A stretch of 64,000 nucleotides of DNA from Eonycteris spelaea (taxonomy: Eukaryota; Chordata; Mammalia; Chiroptera; Pteropodidae): assembly GCA_003508835.1 (NCBI GenBank), contig PUFA01000105.1:4898001-4962000 (forward strand), given 5' to 3'. Positions 61,526 to 64,000 of the stretch are shown piece by piece (positions within the stretch are counted from its first letter, which is position 1; every line of letters starts with the position of its first letter). The position numbers and the translations under genes are program-made. A model generated the notes under the pieces. The model made no database searches. It was given only the letters and a program-made list of their open reading frames with translations, and was not told where the DNA came from.

Positions 61526-62215
61526 AGAAATCTGAAAGGCATCCCAAACGGTCTCCCTGCGATTTACCGCATATCCAATCAGTTATCCCAAACTGGAAAT
61601 TATGTTTACTCAGTACCGCCCAAAATGATCAGCTTCTCTCTTTCTCCTCTGCTGCTATATTGATTCACACAACATTAGCTCCCATTGGAGACTTGTTTCC
61701 TCCCACCAATTCTCAATATTTTGCCAGCAATCTCCCTGTAATGTAGTTCTTATCAAGTGACTTCCCTAACAATACCTATCGTTAAGATTTTAATTTGGGA
61801 CCATCACTGATCCAAAGCTAAAAATGTTCGAGCCCCCCAAATATGCCCTGATTACATCTTCCGCTCCCATACCATTATCCACGTCCAGACTCCACTAAAG
61901 TACTTCAGTCCCCTTAACAGTCACTGTTTAATTTTGCCTCTTTGACTTTTCTAATGGTCTTCTTTCTGTTTGGAGTCCTTGTTCTAGCTAGTTAATTATT
62001 GCTCACGTCACTTAAATGCCAACTTAACCGTGATACCTTCCACATTGTAAAGAAAATGTCCATCGAAATTTATGTGCTTTCACTGGTTTGTAAGTTCCTT
62101 GAGTTCTAGGAATTGTGTTTGCTGAATTTTGTAGACCCAATAATTGGCACAGAAAGCAACTTCTCAAGTAATGCTCAATAATTATTTATTTGATAAATCA
62201 GTTTTTAAAAAGTTT
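61526..62215 (+). mobile_element. L2 LINE 3' end
   Basis: The L2 3' end is clear: TTTGTAAGTTCCTTGAGTTCTAGGAATTGTGTTTG (62089), TTTTGTAGACCCAATAATTGGCACAGAAAG (62129), and AATGCTCAATAATTATTTATTTGATAAAT (62171). Upstream, CACGTCACTTAAATGCCAACTTAACCGTGATACCTTCC (62004) fits the ORF2-end block usually reading ...tcagcttaaatgtcacttcctcagggaagcc.... Older sequence back to about 61540 is compatible but weak. L2 is extinct in placentals. Confidence 0.65.
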
Positions 62216-62294
62216 CTGTCTTTTGATCTAAATTGTTTTACTCAAAATTTTATACTAATAATGAATGGAGGTTTTAGTTTTTCAACTTTGAATC

Positions 62295-62345
62295 CTAATA
62301 CATGTACTAGCATATGGTAGCTTCTCAACAAACACTTATTTTTAT
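62295..62345 (+). repeat. Possible MIR/L2 3' fragment
   Basis: TAGCATATGGTAGCTTCTCAACAAACACTTATTTTTA is like the MIR/L2 terminal block ...agcacatagtaggtgctcaataaatgtttgtt.... Short. Confidence 0.4.
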
Positions 62346-62470
62346 CTTAGTATGTATTTGTATATATTGATATTTGTAAGAAAAATAAGAGAACGGATAA
62401 AATTATTTTCATTTAAAAATAAAACATAACCGAAAGTTATTTAGGGCAGGAACTTTAGTGTTCTCTAAAA

Positions 62471-62760
62471 CAGTGCTATTCGAAGTGTGGTCAGAGGACC
62501 AGCCCCAATTAAATTACCTGCAGCTTATTAGAATGGAACTTTCAGGCTGATGTCAGACATGATGAATCAAAACCTGTGGTCTGGGACACAGGAACCTGTA
62601 TTTTAACAAGCTACTCATATGATGGGGGCTTATTACATCACAGGTTACCAGAACCCAGCCCAAAAAGCTGCTTTCGTAGGTGGTATGTAGGCTGTGATAA
62701 TTCAAATTTCTAAGAAATTCTCACAGGGTGCTGACCACACTTTAAGAAACACTGCTCTAT
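62471..62760 (+). mobile_element. MER5A-like hAT-Charlie nonautonomous element
   Basis: It starts ACAGTGCTATTCGAAGTGTGGTCAGAGGACCAG (62470), then TTAGAATGGAACTTTCAGGC (62528), CATGATGAATCAAAACCTGTGGTCTGGGACACAGGAACCTGTATTTTAACAAGC (62558-62612), and ends ACACTTTAAGAAACACTGCTCT (62737). This is the order of MER5A with its inverted ends (CAGTG...CACTG). The right half appears to contain extra sequence near 62640-62720. Confidence 0.75.
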
Positions 62761-62985
62761 AGCAGAAGTTGGCCAACTATGGCAGGTCAAATCTGTCTGG
62801 CTGCCTGTTTTGTAAATAAAATGTTTTTGGAACATAGCCACCCTTTTCTTAAAGTATTATTTATGCTGCTTTGGTACTAGCGCAGTAGAGTGGAGAAGTT
62901 ATGACAGAGACCATCTGGCACACAAAGCCTAAAATATTCACTCTCTGGCCCTTTAAAGAAAGTTTGTCAAATCTACTCAAATAAC
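62761..62985 (-). mobile_element. hAT-Charlie-type nonautonomous element (MER33-like, name tentative)
   Basis: It reads GCAGAAGTTGGCCAACTATGGCAGGTCAAATCTGTCTGGCTGCCTGTTTTGTAAATAAAATGTTTTTGGAACATAGCCACCC (62763-62844) and ends with TATGACAGAGACCATCTGGCACACAAAGCCTAAAATATTCACTCTCTGGCCCTTTAAAGAAAGTTTGTC (62900-62968). The two ends are inverted relatives of each other, and it is the opposite orientation of the copy at 60.1 kb. The left end abuts the MER5A-like element. Confidence 0.8.
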
Positions 62986-64000
62986 ATAGTTTTTTTTCTT
63001 TTGCAATGTTGTTCAAATTGAATTTAATAAATTGAAATGAGATTTTTTATTAAAAAGAGAAAAAGGAAAATAGGTTATAGTAATTACACTTTAACAAATA
63101 ATTTTTAGGACATCTGTTTTGAATCTATCATCCATGAACTATCAGAAGATTTGCAGAACTCTATTCAATACTGAAATCCATCAAATCTCACTCCTTAAAT
63201 GAATAAGCACTATGTTAATTGCTGAAAACCCTATCTCCCAGTGAATCTTCAAAATGTTTTTTTAAGTTTACTGAAAAAAGCTCTACATTAAAATTAAATT
63301 ATATAAACACAACATAAAGTAATAGAGTATAAAACAATATTACAAAGGCTCTCATTTAAATGAGTAACTTTGGAAGAAACAAGACAATTTAAAAGATATA
63401 TTTTTGTTTTCACCCAGAAACAAATTTAACATATCAGCTCTTTCGTGGTTCACATTCTAAGTACTAAAATATAAAATATACTCATTTAAACCATACAAGC
63501 ACATTAAAATAGCAAAGCAGTTAAAGTGCTATTTCTCTTTAATCAAATATAAAAACACATTTATTTCCAGCCTTCACAAATTATTCTATAGAGAGGATAT
63601 TTCTTTAGGAAAAAAAAAAAAAAAAAAAACAACATAAATAGGTTTACCAAAGCGTGCTTAAATAAATAAATATTTTGAGAAACTGTAAATAAATATTTAA
63701 TTTTTCATTGTGTTAAATATTTACTGCATTTTCTGAAAAGAGCTCTTGCTTATTGAAAATGGCTATGTTTCTGATGAAGTCACATTACAAAAACATAGTA
63801 GCAGTTTTAGTATAAAATAATTTAATTTTCATCTTTTTTTATGATCAAAGGCATGAAGAGAACAGTTTGAAATATTTCTGGTTTGAACCAACATTTTTAC
63901 AAATAGGTTCATGCTTATGTATAGTGAAGCTGTGTTTATATCCATCTGTACGTAGAGATAATTCACTGTTTTCCCAGAAAAAGTCACAGTGTCATCTCAG
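62986..64000. other. AT-rich DNA with a poly-A run
   Basis: No gene recognised. A run of about 20 A lies at 63610-63630, with no recognisable SINE or LINE body before it. Confidence 0.55.

Overview
The window is AT-rich mammalian chromosomal DNA with no protein-coding gene that I can support. Nothing resembles a bacterial operon, a viral genome or a CRISPR array. All open frames are short. The only one with a recognisable protein behind it is the decayed C-terminal half of a piggyBac-family transposase (about 50.5-51.5 kb, minus strand). The mammalian assignment rests on the repeats: MIR, L2, MER5A-like, Tigger1-like, HAL1/L1 and MaLR (MLT1-type) copies, all at the divergence expected of ancient mammalian interspersed repeats. 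The window is therefore most likely intergenic DNA or the inside of a very large intron. One 26-base stretch near 56.6 kb has the look of a micro-exon.

Lineage clue: two sequences derived from 5S rRNA (10035-10270 plus; 58730-58864 minus) have A-rich tails and flanking target-site duplications, and they share the same departures from 5S rRNA near their 3' ends. That is the signature of a 5S-derived SINE rather than of independent 5S pseudogenes. Such SINEs are known in mammals from fruit bats (Pteropodidae). The L1 3' end at 34.8-35.3 kb and a moderately decayed piggyBac element fit a bat or bat-like laurasiatherian, but they do not prove it.

Layout. 0-10 kb: AT-rich DNA, a deleted Tigger1-like DNA transposon, two microsatellites, two MaLR-type LTRs and a striking 21-bp perfect hairpin. 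10-20 kb: 5S-SINE copy A, a GC-richer block with tandem units, a MIR, and a HAL1-like element (19-20.4 kb). 20-32 kb: AT-rich DNA, a degenerate minisatellite, reversed L1/HAL1 pieces (23.8-26.1 kb), an unexplained GC-richer block (26.1-27.1 kb) and a CpG-rich patch (30.6-31.15 kb). 32-45 kb: an LTR-like block, an L1 3' end, two MIRs and a 2.5-kb reversed L1 block. 45-55 kb: CAA repeat, LTR-like blocks, the internally deleted piggyBac with both ends, an AT minisatellite abutting it, and another reversed L1 (53.2-55 kb). 55-64 kb: GGAA tract, L2-related fragments, 5S-SINE copy B, two hAT-Charlie-type elements and an L2 3' end.

There is no gene network to describe. The window is a record of transposition by L1 and its passengers, with DNA transposons and LTRs layered in. 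Repeat family names were assigned by eye from remembered consensus features, so boundaries are approximate by tens of bases and subfamily names are tentative.
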